Source of the DNA: Pseudomonas lundensis
GTDB taxonomy: Bacteria > Pseudomonadota > Gammaproteobacteria > Pseudomonadales > Pseudomonadaceae
Assembly (NCBI RefSeq): GCF_001042985.1
Contig: NZ_JYKY01000015.1
Location: 1 to 64,000 of the forward strand
DNA length: 64,000 nt
Direction: 5' to 3'
The notes beneath the pieces were generated by a model. The model saw only the letters and a list, made by a program, of their open reading frames with translations, had not been told where the DNA came from and ran no database searches. Within the stretch, counting starts at the first letter, position 1. The number at the start of each line of letters is the position of its first letter. Both the position numbers and the translations under genes were made by a program. This document shows, one piece after another, positions 52,436-61,504 of the stretch.

Positions 52436-52885
52436 ATGGCCCATTGGTTGATGAAATCCGAGCCTGACGAGTTCTCGATCAAGGACTTACAGAAAGTCGG
52501 TGAGGCGCGCTGGGACGGCGTTCGTAACTACCAGGCACGTAATTTCATGCGTGCCATGGCGGTGGGCGATGAGTTCTTTTTCTACCATTCGAGTTGCCCG
52601 CAACCCGGCATTGCCGGGATTGGCCGCATCGTCGAAGCGGCCTACCCCGACCCCACCGCGCTCGACCCCGACAGCCCTTACTACGACCCCAAAGCCAGTG
52701 CCGAGAAAAACCCGTGGAGTGCGTTGCAAGTAGCTCACGTGCACACATTTCCTCAGGTGATCAAGCTCGACTACCTCAAACAACAGGCGGCGCTGGCCGA
52801 GATGCCCCTGGTTCAAAAAGGCAGCCGCCTTTCAGTCATGCCCGTCACAGACGAACAATGGGCGACGGTGCTGGGGCTGCTCTGA
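52436..52885 (+). CDS. EVE-domain protein
   Basis: 149 residues, AGGAG ribosome site. The EVE fold starts HWLMKSEPDEFSIKDLQKVG and continues WDGVRNYQARNFMRAM then GDEFFFYHSSCPQPGIAGIG, with VAHVHTFPQVIKLDYLK later. EVE domains are PUA-like pockets that bind modified bases in DNA or RNA. This stand-alone form is a common housekeeping protein in pseudomonads. Its ligand is unknown. Confidence 0.92.
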   Translation: MAHWLMKSEPDEFSIKDLQKVGEARWDGVRNYQARNFMRAMAVGDEFFFYHSSCPQPGIAGIGRIVEAAYPDPTALDPDSPYYDPKASAEKNPWSALQVAHVHTFPQVIKLDYLKQQAALAEMPLVQKGSRLSVMPVTDEQWATVLGLL

Positions 52886-53050
52886 CGGGCAGCCACGCCC
52901 TGCAGGCTCAGGCGTGCGCCTGCAAACGGGCAAATCACTTCGGCAACCTCGCTCAATAGCGTCTAGGCTTTGACCTTCCTTTGATTGGCATCAAACCGCC
53001 CCGGCAGTGAGACCGTCAAACTAGAGCGCTCTGTGAGACAGGATGTTGGC

Positions 53051-54016
53051 ATGTCGAAGAACAACCGTGTATCCCATTATTTCGTTATTCCGTTGGTGAT
53101 CCTGCTGGTGGCGGCAGGCGGGTTCGGTTACTGGAAGTCCCAGCATGACCGACTCCCCGAAGGCATCAGCATGGGCAACGGCCGACTTGAATCCACTGAA
53201 GTCCAGATCGCCGCCAAAATCCCCGGTCGCCTTGCGCAAGTGCTGGTCGACGAGGGCGATCGCGTGACCAAGGGTCAACTGCTGGCACGCATGGACACCC
53301 GCACCCTCGAAGCCTCGCGCAATCAGGCCGAGGCCGAAGTGCTGCGAGCCCGGCAAACCCTGGCCGCCAACGAGGCCAACGTACAACTGCGCCAAAGCGA
53401 AAAACTGCTCGCCAGCCAGGAACTCAAACGCTTCCGCCAACTGGCCCAGCGCGGCTTTGCCAGCGGCCAGCAACTCGATCAGCAACAAGCACGTTTTGAC
53501 ACCAGCAATGCTGCCGTGGTCGCCGCGCAGGCTCAGGTCGCCGCTGCCAAGGCCGCGATCCATTCCAGCGAAGCGCAAGTGGCACAGCTCACCAGCGAGA
53601 TTGACGACAGCAGCCTGCGGGCGCCCATCGACGGTGTCATCCAGCTGCGCCTTGCCGAGCCCGGCGAAGTGCTGGGCTCGGGCGGACGCGTGTTCATGAT
53701 GATCGACCCCAGCGACCAGTACATGAACCTGTATTTACCCGCTTCAGTGGTCGGCAAACTGACCGTCGGCGCGCAAGCGCGCATCCTGCTCGACGCCCTG
53801 CCCGACACGCCACTGCCCGCAAAAATCAGCTTCGTGGCCGCCAAATCGCAGTTCACCCCCAAGGAGGTCGAAACCCGCGACGAGCGTCAAAAACTGGTGT
53901 TCCGCGTCAAACTTCGTCTCACCGACCCGAGCGCCGTGCCTCAGGCTAAACCCGGAATGCCCGGCGCCGGGTATGTGCGCACTGCCGACGTGGACTGGCC
54001 GGCCAATCTGCAATGA
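53051..54016 (+). CDS. HlyD-family membrane fusion protein of an ABC exporter
   Basis: 321 residues from ATG 53051 (AGGA upstream). One N-terminal membrane anchor (FVIPLVILLVAAGGFGYW), a lipoyl half-domain (VQIAAKIPGRLAQVLVDEGD), a long coiled hairpin (EASRNQAEAEVLRARQTLAA onward) and the matching half SSLRAPIDGVIQLRLAEPGE. It would bridge the inner-membrane exporter to the outer membrane. It resembles E. coli YhiI and overlaps the ABC gene by four bases. Confidence 0.92.
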   Translation: MSKNNRVSHYFVIPLVILLVAAGGFGYWKSQHDRLPEGISMGNGRLESTEVQIAAKIPGRLAQVLVDEGDRVTKGQLLARMDTRTLEASRNQAEAEVLRARQTLAANEANVQLRQSEKLLASQELKRFRQLAQRGFASGQQLDQQQARFDTSNAAVVAAQAQVAAAKAAIHSSEAQVAQLTSEIDDSSLRAPIDGVIQLRLAEPGEVLGSGGRVFMMIDPSDQYMNLYLPASVVGKLTVGAQARILLDALPDTPLPAKISFVAAKSQFTPKEVETRDERQKLVFRVKLRLTDPSAVPQAKPGMPGAGYVRTADVDWPANLQ

Positions 54017-56742
54017 GCAACCTGGCGCTCAACGCCAGTGGCATCTGCCACCGGTACGGTAAACAGCAGGCGCTGCTCGACATCACCTTCAGCTTGCCTA
54101 AAGGCACGCGCTGCGGGCTGATTGGCCCGGATGGCGCGGGCAAGTCGAGCTTGCTGGGGCTGATTGCCGGGGTCAAAAAGCTCCAGCAAGGCAGCCTTGA
54201 GGTGCTCGGCGGGCCGATTGACGATCGCCGCCATCGCAACACGCTTTACCCGTTGATTGCCTTTATGCCCCAAGGGCTTGGCGGCAACCTGTACCCGGAG
54301 TTGTCGATCAGCGAAAACATTCGCTTTTTCGGCACGTTGTTCGGCCTGTCCAAAGACGACTGCGAACAACGCATGGCCAACTTGCTCAAGGCCACGGACC
54401 TGGAGCGATTTGCCGAACGACCCGCAGGCAAGTTGTCCGGCGGTATGAAGCAAAAGCTCGGGCTGTGTTGCGCGCTGATTCACGAGCCCGACCTGTTGAT
54501 CCTTGACGAACCGACTACCGGCGTCGACCCGCTGTCCCGTCGGCGCTTTTGGGAACTGGTCGACGACGTACGCAGCCAGCGCCCGCAACTGACATTGCTG
54601 GTTGCCACGGCCTACATGGAAGAAGCGGAACAGTTCGAGCACTGCCTGATGCTCGACCGCGGCGCATTGATTGCGACCGGGCTCACGCAGGAACTGGCGG
54701 CGGTCGCATCCACCGGCAAACTGGACGAAGCGTTTACCCACTATCAGGGCGATACCGGCCACAGCAACGAGCCGCTGGTGATTGCGCCACGGGTCAGCGA
54801 CAACAGCGATATCGCCATCGAAGCCCATGACCTGACCCTCAAATTCGGCGACTTTACCGCCGTGAACAACGTCAGCTTCGCTATCGGACGCGGTGAAATC
54901 TTCGGGTTTCTGGGCTCCAACGGTTGTGGCAAGACCACCACCATGAAAGTGCTGACCGGGTTGATGCCCGCCACCGAAGGCAGCGCCAAACTGCTCGGTA
55001 ATCCGGTGGATGCCAAAGACCTGGCCACACGCAAACGCGTGGGCTTCATGTCCCAGAGTTTCTCGCTGTATGGCGAGTTGAGCGTGCGGCAAAACCTGGT
55101 CTTGCACGCCCAGTTGTTCGACTTGCCCAAAGAAGACAGCCGCGTGCGGATTGAAGAGCTGATCGAGCGTTTTGATCTGGCTGATATTGCCGAGCAACAG
55201 TCCGGCGAGTTGCCACTGGGGTTGCGTCAACGTCTGTCGCTGGCCGTGGCGGTATTGCATCGCCCCGAAGTCCTGATCCTTGACGAGCCCACCTCGGGGG
55301 TTGACCCGGCCGCGCGCGACGACTTCTGGCGACTGCTGATCGAACTGTCGCGCGATCAGGGCGTGACGATTTTCTTGTCCACCCACTTCATGAACGAAGC
55401 CCAGCGCTGCGACCGTATTTCGTTGATGCACGCCGGCAAAGTACTGGCCTGCGACACCCCCGATGCGTTGCAGCAGCAGTTTCACGGCGAGACGCTGGAA
55501 GCCGCATTCGTCACGTGCCTGGAGCAGGCGCAAAACGAGCAGGAGTCGAGTGCGGCGCCCGCGTCCGAAGCGGCTGCGGCGGTGGTCAATGCGCCACCAC
55601 CGCCCAGCAAAAGCGGCTTCAGCCTGACCCGGCTGATAGCCGTCGCCAGCCGCGAATCCAAAGAGCTGCTGCGCGATAAAGTCCGCATGGCGTTCGCCTT
55701 GCTGGGCGCGCTGTTCATGATGGTGATTTTTGGCTACGGCATTTCACTGGACGTGGAAAACCTGGCGTTCGCCGTCTACGACCAGGACCAAAGCCCGCAA
55801 AGCCGCGCGTATCTGGAGGCCTTCCGCAGCTCGCGTTACTTCGAAGAACACGCGCCCATCTACAGTGCAGAAGAACTGCACAAGCGTCTGCAACGTTCAG
55901 AAATCAAAATCGCACTGGAAATCCCGCCGGGTTTTGGCCGCGACCTGTACGCAGGGCGCCAGCCCACCGTCGCCGCCTGGCTGGATGGCGGCATGCCATT
56001 CCGTGCAGAAACCAGCCGTAACTATGTTGAATCCGTGCACCAGGCCAACCTTGAACAACTGGCCGCGCTGAGCAGTCTGGCGCAAAACAAACAAGGTGGC
56101 GCCAAGCTCGAAACCCGTTTTCGCTACAACCAGGACGTGGTCAGCGTGAATGCCATCGGCCCGGGCGTGATGGCGCTGATTCTCGCCTTTATCCCGGCCA
56201 TGCTGACGGCGCTGGGGATCGTGCGGGAAAAAGAGCTGGGGTCCATCACCAACTTCTACGCCACGCCCCTGACCCGGCTTGAATTCTTGCTGGGCAAACA
56301 GGTGCCGTACCTGGTGGTGAGTCTGGTCAATCTGGCGCTGCTGGTGGCGATGAACCGCTGGCTGTTCGGCGTGCCGTTCAAAGGCAGCGCACTGACGCTG
56401 GCGCTCGGCGGGCTGCTGTACGTGTTGTCGACCACCAGCATGGGGCTGTTGATTTCAGCGTTCACCCGCACCCAGATCGCGGCAATTCTCGGCACCATGA
56501 TCATCACCAGCCTGCCGACGATCCAATTCTCCGGGCTGATCGTGCCGCGCTCGTCACTGGACGGCTCTGCGGCGCTGATGGGCATGCTGTTCCCTGCCGG
56601 GCACTTTCTCGATATTGCGGTCGGTACGTTTACCAAAGCCCTGGATTTGCGCCAGCTGTGGCCGCAATGCCTGGCGTTGCTGGGCTTCTTCGTCGCCTTT
56701 ACCGGCTTGAGTCTCATCATGCTCAAGAAGCAGGAGGTTTGA
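54013..56742 (+). CDS. rbbA: RbbA-type fused ABC transporter (two ATPase domains plus permease)
   Basis: 909 residues. The first ATPase domain has GPDGAGKSSLLGLIAG, LSGGMKQKLGL and LLILDEPTTGVDP. The second has GSNGCGKTTTMKVLTG and VLILDEPTSGVDP, but its signature is LPLGLRQRLSL instead of LSGGQ, so that half may be less active. From about residue 550 an ABC2-type permease follows, with a helix near VRMAFALLGALFMMVIFGYG, a large extracytoplasmic loop and five more helices ending SLIMLKKQEV. RbbA of E. coli is ribosome-associated and this family exports unknown substrates. Translation is coupled to both neighbours. Confidence 0.92.
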   Translation: MSNLALNASGICHRYGKQQALLDITFSLPKGTRCGLIGPDGAGKSSLLGLIAGVKKLQQGSLEVLGGPIDDRRHRNTLYPLIAFMPQGLGGNLYPELSISENIRFFGTLFGLSKDDCEQRMANLLKATDLERFAERPAGKLSGGMKQKLGLCCALIHEPDLLILDEPTTGVDPLSRRRFWELVDDVRSQRPQLTLLVATAYMEEAEQFEHCLMLDRGALIATGLTQELAAVASTGKLDEAFTHYQGDTGHSNEPLVIAPRVSDNSDIAIEAHDLTLKFGDFTAVNNVSFAIGRGEIFGFLGSNGCGKTTTMKVLTGLMPATEGSAKLLGNPVDAKDLATRKRVGFMSQSFSLYGELSVRQNLVLHAQLFDLPKEDSRVRIEELIERFDLADIAEQQSGELPLGLRQRLSLAVAVLHRPEVLILDEPTSGVDPAARDDFWRLLIELSRDQGVTIFLSTHFMNEAQRCDRISLMHAGKVLACDTPDALQQQFHGETLEAAFVTCLEQAQNEQESSAAPASEAAAAVVNAPPPPSKSGFSLTRLIAVASRESKELLRDKVRMAFALLGALFMMVIFGYGISLDVENLAFAVYDQDQSPQSRAYLEAFRSSRYFEEHAPIYSAEELHKRLQRSEIKIALEIPPGFGRDLYAGRQPTVAAWLDGGMPFRAETSRNYVESVHQANLEQLAALSSLAQNKQGGAKLETRFRYNQDVVSVNAIGPGVMALILAFIPAMLTALGIVREKELGSITNFYATPLTRLEFLLGKQVPYLVVSLVNLALLVAMNRWLFGVPFKGSALTLALGGLLYVLSTTSMGLLISAFTRTQIAAILGTMIITSLPTIQFSGLIVPRSSLDGSAALMGMLFPAGHFLDIAVGTFTKALDLRQLWPQCLALLGFFVAFTGLSLIMLKKQEV

Positions 56743-57860
56743 TGCACCAGCTCTCGCACATCCTGCGCCTGGGGATCAAAGAACTCACAAGCCTGCGCCA
56801 TGACAGCGTGCTGCTGCTGTTTTTGTTCTACGCCTTCACGGTAGCGATTTACATGCCGGCGGCGGGGTCAATTATTGGCGTGCACAACGCCAGTGTCGCG
56901 ATTGTCGATGAAGACCACAGCGCCTTGTCACGTAAACTCAGCGAATCGTTGCTGCCGCCGGAATTCAACACCCCGCAAGCGTTGCCTTACGATCAGCTGG
57001 ATGCGTCCATGGATGGCGGCCAATACACCTTCGTCATCAACGTACCGGCCAACTTTCAGGCGGACCTGCTGGCCGGGCGCGAACCGGGTTTACAGGTCAA
57101 CGTGGATGCCACGGCCATGAGTCAGGCGTTTATGGGTGCAGGCTACATTGGGCGCATCTTTCAACGTGAGCTGCTCAACTACACCGGTCAGGCCGACGCC
57201 GCCGCGAACACGCCAGCACGGATCAGCGCCCGTGCGCTGTTCAACCCGAACCTTGAGGGCGGCTGGTTTTTGGCGGTGATTCAGATCGTCAACAACATCA
57301 CCATTTTGGCCATTGTGCTGACCGGCACCGCGCTGTTGCGCGAGCGAGAACACGGCACCCTCGATCACTTGCTGGTGCTACCGCTGACAGCGCTGGAAAT
57401 CATGCTGGCAAAAATCTGGAGCAACATGCTGGTCGTGGTGCTCTGCACCTGGGTGTCGCTGGAGATCATCGTCAAATGGGCGCTGGGCGTGCCGCTGGCC
57501 GGATCACTGGCGTTGTTTCTGGGGGTGACGGCGCTTTACCTGTTTGCCAGTACCGCCCTGGGGATTTTCCTCGCCACCCTCGCCCGCTCAACACCGCAGT
57601 TCGGCTTGCTGGCCATCCCGGTCATCATCCCGATGCTGTTGCTCTCGGGTGGCAGCACGCCGCTGGACAGCATGCCTGAATGGTTGCAGTGGGTGATGCA
57701 GTGCTCGCCCTCAACCCACTTCGTGAGTTTGAGCGCAGCGATTCTGTTCAGGGGAGCCGGAGTGGACGTGGTGTGGCCCGACTTACTGGCACTGGCGACC
57801 ATCGGGCTGCTGTTTTTCGCGATTGCCCTGGCGCGGTTTCGCAAGAGCCTGGCGTCGTAA
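56742..57860 (+). CDS. yhhJ: ABC-2 permease YhhJ
   Basis: 372 residues from ATG 56742 (AGGAGG nearby, overlapping the rbbA stop). The ABC2 membrane family layout is visible: helix 1 SVLLLFLFYAFTVAIYMPAA, an outer loop of about 150 residues, then helices around ILAIVLTGTALL, NMLVVVLCTWVSLEI, ALFLGVTALYLFASTALGIF and LLAIPVIIPMLLLSGGSTPL. It pairs with the RbbA permease half to form the export channel. Confidence 0.92.
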   Translation: MHQLSHILRLGIKELTSLRHDSVLLLFLFYAFTVAIYMPAAGSIIGVHNASVAIVDEDHSALSRKLSESLLPPEFNTPQALPYDQLDASMDGGQYTFVINVPANFQADLLAGREPGLQVNVDATAMSQAFMGAGYIGRIFQRELLNYTGQADAAANTPARISARALFNPNLEGGWFLAVIQIVNNITILAIVLTGTALLREREHGTLDHLLVLPLTALEIMLAKIWSNMLVVVLCTWVSLEIIVKWALGVPLAGSLALFLGVTALYLFASTALGIFLATLARSTPQFGLLAIPVIIPMLLLSGGSTPLDSMPEWLQWVMQCSPSTHFVSLSAAILFRGAGVDVVWPDLLALATIGLLFFAIALARFRKSLAS

Positions 57861-57890
57861 CGTTCGTGCAGGGCCTGAACGAGTGACATC

Positions 57891-57926
57891 GGTTTTGTTC
57901 GCGACGCGATGGGTGCGAACAAAACC
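57891..57926. terminator. Bidirectional terminator between yhhJ and the FliL-like gene
   Basis: GGTTTTGTTCGC and GCGAACAAAACC form a perfect 12-bp stem with a 12-base loop. The A/T-rich ends give a T-run in either direction. Confidence 0.75.
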
Positions 57927-57952
57927 ACTGCCAGACGAGCGCTGGGCCAGGC

Positions 57953-58357
57953 TTACTGAACGATCAAGTTATTGAACAGCAGATCATCAACCTGCGGCTT
58001 GCCGGTCTCGTCGTTCAGAACCTGCTGGATCTGCTTCAGCGCTTCCTGGCGCAGCTTCTCTTTATTCTCGACATTGCCCAGGGTTTCGCTGGTCTGCTGA
58101 GTGAACAGACCCACCAATTGGTTGCGAATCAGCGGATCGTTTGCCTTCACGGCCTTGGCCGCTTCGTCGCCCGTAACGCGCAACGCGATATCGGCCTTGT
58201 AGACCTTGAGCTTCGGGCTGCCATCCAGACCGTAATTGCCTACAAACGGCGGGCTCAGGCTGATGTAGCTGACCTTGGCCTCGCCTTCTTTCGCTTCTTC
58301 GGCTACCGCTGCCATCGGCAAGGACAGGGCCAGCATCATCAAGATCCACGCTTTCAC
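57953..58357 (-). CDS. FliL-domain protein outside a flagellar operon
   Basis: 134 residues from GTG 58357 (AAAGGAGCG ribosome site). Signal peptide or anchor AWILMMLALSLPMAAVA is followed by a FliL-type domain (VSYISLSPPFVGNYG, VYKADIALRVTGDEAAKAVK, LFNNLIVQ). True FliL links to the flagellar stator. This paralogue is widespread in pseudomonads next to glpT/yhhJ and likely acts in the envelope, function unknown. Confidence 0.85.
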   Translation of the reverse strand: MKAWILMMLALSLPMAAVAEEAKEGEAKVSYISLSPPFVGNYGLDGSPKLKVYKADIALRVTGDEAAKAVKANDPLIRNQLVGLFTQQTSETLGNVENKEKLRQEALKQIQQVLNDETGKPQVDDLLFNNLIVQ

Positions 58358-58606
58358 AATTCGCTCCTTTTTACGGTTGGGGGCAAGCATACGGGTCGTT
58401 TGGCCCTGGCCCAAGGGGTATAACTAATTGACGGACATCACCCAGATGGGCTGTTGACATCACTCTTTATGTTATCGGCCGAAATGGGAAAAGCCATAGC
58501 ACGCTATAAAAACATAATTAAAAACCCATCAAATACAATACATATGTACCCCACTCTTTGCTGAAAGCGCGCGTACGTTTGTCCTCCACACAATAGGAGA
58601 CAATGT

Positions 58607-60193
58607 ATGAGTGACCCTGACTGGGTACCCGGTAAAACACTGGAGATTGGCGTAACACAAATAAGGGCTTATGAAATAGAACCCACATTTTTAAACTCAT
58701 TAGGCCGAGGCGATGGCGCCGCGAATCGTTTAGGCCCTCCACCTACAGGACAATTCGGCAGCATAAACACATGGGGGCCTACCACCGGACCGCGCCGTGG
58801 AGAAGGTCAAGGAAAAACGATACGAGATCTCCCGGCGCTATCCGCATCTCAAGTGTTTTTTGAAGAGACTGCGGTAATGGCAGACCAAGTAGAGCGCGAG
58901 TACGCTGCCCTTGCCCACACACTTTCAGACCACATTAAAAATGAACTGGATGCCGCCAAAGCGCACGTTAAAAAATTACAACTTCCTTCAGCGCTTGAAG
59001 ACACCAAAAACTTTCAAATGATCGTACTGAGCCTCATCGAACAGAAAATCATTAACTACCAACAGCTGACGCATGCTGCGTTTTCTTTATATGACCAAAA
59101 TCCTTTTTATTTGATGAAGGAACTGTCTTCGAAACGAGTACAAGAAGCCCTGACTGCCACCACCCGTGATGCACGCGCCACCTTTTACGAAGCCTACCAA
59201 TCAATAGAATATGCCTACAAAGCAGCACACGAACTAAAACTGCACAGCGGCGCTATTGAGCTACTGAGCAAAGAGCTGCCCGAACTGGCTATCCGCCAGG
59301 CCAGTCTCGAGCAAGAAAACGCAACCTTTGACACTGACGTGATCACTCTACTCAATAACAGAACCCGCGTTATTAATAGCGAGCTCAACATACACTTTCA
59401 ACAGCTCGCTTATTTTCTCCAGGAGGCAATCACCACTCGCACATCTTCTTTGAACAACCTGTCTCACCCACACATCCTCAACCATTATCTATCCACTATT
59501 AATCAACTTATCATTCAGCACAACGCCTCTGTTCGCCCTTTTCAAAAAAAGAATCGACAGATCACCTCGCCTTTGAGCAAACCCGAACTAGAAGCGTTAA
59601 GTAATCTTGTCAACTTACAAACCACTAAAGTCATTGGTAAAGCATGGGCCGATTACCACAAAGCTTTACTGCATACTGAGTCTGTGCGTCATCTAACAAA
59701 GATGGCGAACGCCCTTACAGCCTTGCGCGATCGGGCCAACCGTATCGAGGAAAACCAACATGAGTTCAGCGCCAGGCTGATTGCTCAGCAACAGGCAGCC
59801 CAACGCCACGCAGAACAACTGGCTCGCGAAGCCGATTTTGATGCTGCCAATACCTTTTCGGCTTCCGCAAGTATTGCCACCACTCGCCCCCTGATATTGG
59901 GTTATGGGCCACGTATCGGGTTAAGTGAATGGGCGAGCGAAGCCTTGCAGACGGCCATTCAAAGAGCCGTCGTGCGCGTGCTGTCCACCCCTTCAATCGC
60001 TTCTGCAATTGCGATTGCAGCCTATTCATCGACACTAGGCGACGGCGAGCTTAAAGGCGCAAGTATTCCACTCTATTACCTGATTGACCACGTCCCTAAT
60101 GATTGGCAGGTGATGAGCGGTCAAACAGCAATTTTGCCAACACGCTTAAGTATTGAAAATCGTAATAACAAAACGACGCTCTATATCGCTTGA
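58607..60193 (+). CDS. S-type pyocin/colicin-like DNase bacteriocin, N-terminal part ending at an in-frame TGA
   Basis: 528 codons from ATG 58607 (AGGAGA six bases before). The N-terminal 60 residues are Gly/Pro-rich; a long helical, coiled-coil region (EYAALAHTLSDHIKNELDAA to RIEENQHEFSARLIAQQQAA) should serve receptor binding and translocation. The last 25 residues (ILPTRLSIENRNNKTTLYIA) are the first strands of the pyocin S domain. That domain is then cut by TGA at 60191-60193 and continues in the same frame to 60922. A CGA-to-TGA change would explain it. Without readthrough the product lacks its nuclease. DNA is AT-richer than the core. Confidence 0.85.
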   Translation: MSDPDWVPGKTLEIGVTQIRAYEIEPTFLNSLGRGDGAANRLGPPPTGQFGSINTWGPTTGPRRGEGQGKTIRDLPALSASQVFFEETAVMADQVEREYAALAHTLSDHIKNELDAAKAHVKKLQLPSALEDTKNFQMIVLSLIEQKIINYQQLTHAAFSLYDQNPFYLMKELSSKRVQEALTATTRDARATFYEAYQSIEYAYKAAHELKLHSGAIELLSKELPELAIRQASLEQENATFDTDVITLLNNRTRVINSELNIHFQQLAYFLQEAITTRTSSLNNLSHPHILNHYLSTINQLIIQHNASVRPFQKKNRQITSPLSKPELEALSNLVNLQTTKVIGKAWADYHKALLHTESVRHLTKMANALTALRDRANRIEENQHEFSARLIAQQQAAQRHAEQLAREADFDAANTFSASASIATTRPLILGYGPRIGLSEWASEALQTAIQRAVVRVLSTPSIASAIAIAAYSSTLGDGELKGASIPLYYLIDHVPNDWQVMSGQTAILPTRLSIENRNNKTTLYIA

Positions 60194-60229
60194 ACTGCTG
60201 AGGGTACGCCGTCACCCCATGTAAAAGTC

Positions 60230-60922
60230 ATGCCCGCACGGTGGGATACTCAAAAAAAATATTACTGGGCCACTCTTGCAGATACAGCACGCACCACTTT
60301 AACGTGGTCACCCAGCTCGGCACCAGGAGGTGAAGTTTCACTCTCACCGGGCTTACCTATTGAACAACCTGTTTTGACGGTGTATACCGGGGATGTACTT
60401 TCCCCCATAGACCCTACTCTTGAAATCTACCCCGCAGTTGATGATGTAGATTTCAGAGACTACATTATTTGGTTTCCGCAAGACTCAGGCTTACCACCTG
60501 TTTATGTGATGCTCAAAAGCCCACGCGATGAACCGGGGGTTGTGACAGAGGTCGGATCGGTTGTTACAGGGCTATGGTTAAATGAAACAACACGTGGTAG
60601 AGGAGCCCCTATTCCTGCGTCTATTGCTGACCAACTACGCGACAAAAATTTTGACAGCTTTGATAAATTCAGATCTGCTTTTTGGGCGTTAGTGGGCCGC
60701 AACGGAGAGCTATTAATACAATTTTCACCGGGCAACCGAGGGTTAATTAAACGCGGGTTCGCACCAAAAGCTCTCGAAGATGATTGGGCCAGAGGGAGGA
60801 CAACATTCGAGCTGCATCATGTACATGAAATACAGAATGGTGGTGATGTATACAACCTTGATAATTTAATGATTGTTACCCCAAAAGCACATATTAACTA
60901 CCACGAAGCGAGCAAACCATGA
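60230..60922 (+). CDS. Bacteriocin C-terminal part: pyocin S domain and HNH DNase
   Basis: 230 codons after the first ATG, but the frame is open from 60194 directly after the TGA and is the same frame as the upstream part. No ribosome site precedes ATG 60230, so this is not a native start. Residues to about 105 complete the pyocin S domain (RDYIIWFPQDSGLPPVYVML, KSPRDEPG). The HNH/colicin DNase domain follows: PIPASIADQLRDKNFDSFDK, FELHHVHEIQNGGDVYNLDN and TPKAHINYH carry the zinc and catalytic histidines. It would cut the DNA of competitors. The stop overlaps the immunity gene by four bases. Confidence 0.85.
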   Translation: MPARWDTQKKYYWATLADTARTTLTWSPSSAPGGEVSLSPGLPIEQPVLTVYTGDVLSPIDPTLEIYPAVDDVDFRDYIIWFPQDSGLPPVYVMLKSPRDEPGVVTEVGSVVTGLWLNETTRGRGAPIPASIADQLRDKNFDSFDKFRSAFWALVGRNGELLIQFSPGNRGLIKRGFAPKALEDDWARGRTTFELHHVHEIQNGGDVYNLDNLMIVTPKAHINYHEASKP

Positions 60923-61179
60923 CATTTAAAAACTCTATCACTGACTACACTGAATCTGAGTTTCTAGCATTGGTAAGAGCAATATTTTCACAAAATGATA
61001 ACCCAACAGAAGCAACTCTTGATTCATTAATCGCTCATTACGTAGCTATTGTCGAGCGCCCCAACAGGGCAGATCTTATTTATCATTGCACAGAAGAAAA
61101 CTACACCCCTGAAATTGTTACTCGAATCATAAAAGACTGGTATGCCGAAAACGGTAAATCTTGTTTTAAACCAGGTTAA
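60919..61179 (+). CDS. Colicin E9/pyocin-type DNase immunity protein
   Basis: 86 residues. It has the Im-family pattern: DYTESEFLALVRAI at the start, a middle with LIAHYVAIVERPNRADLIYH, and a C-terminal IIKDWYAENGKSCFKPG, corresponding to the SDLIYYP and WRAANGK blocks of Im proteins. It binds and neutralises the cognate HNH DNase. It overlaps the toxin stop (ATGA), the normal arrangement. It appears intact even though the toxin is interrupted. Confidence 0.92.
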   Translation: MTFKNSITDYTESEFLALVRAIFSQNDNPTEATLDSLIAHYVAIVERPNRADLIYHCTEENYTPEIVTRIIKDWYAENGKSCFKPG

Positions 61180-61245
61180 CCATGCGACAGCTAAGTTTTA
61201 AATAGTGGGAAACAGAGAGTAAGGCTTGCCAACTTCTAATAAAAA

Positions 61246-61504
61246 ATTAAGACTAAATATAAAAACCACATAGCGCATGAACTCATTGAGTCATTCACCA
61301 AAATAGGGGACATTATCTTCATCACCAAAGAAGAGAACAGCATCCTAATTGAACATTTTCAAGCCATTACCCCCCCCCCCCCCGGAAGGCCTTGGTTTGA
61401 CTCTGTGCATCGAAGCAGGGATTGCCAAGGATCCCCAGAACCTCATACGAATAGTGAACGAATGGCGACTGCCTCAAGGAAAACCGGGCTCAAAATCCTT
61501 TTGA
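61246..61504 (+). pseudogene. Second, broken Im-type immunity gene
   Basis: Two out-of-frame pieces together read as an Im protein. Frame one gives HELIESFTKIGDII and ILIEHFQAIT, matching the spacing of EFLQLVTTI and LVTHFEEMT in Im9. After the 14-C run, another frame gives PPEGLGLTLCIEAG, then DPQNLIRIVNEWRLPQGKPG and a stop at 61502. Removing one C from the run restores a single frame. No ATG or ribosome site precedes the first part, so the start is lost as well. Orphan immunity genes commonly sit behind bacteriocin operons and protect against kin toxins. Confidence 0.65.
61370..61383. repeat. Homopolymer of 14 C
   Basis: The run lies inside the broken immunity gene and separates its two frames. 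Such runs change length readily in replication and in sequencing. Confidence 0.9.

Noticed and set aside
53941..55533. 530-codon minus-strand open frame across the ABC exporter gene
   Set aside because: Antisense to a gene with two clear ATPase domains; no ribosome site or family resemblance.
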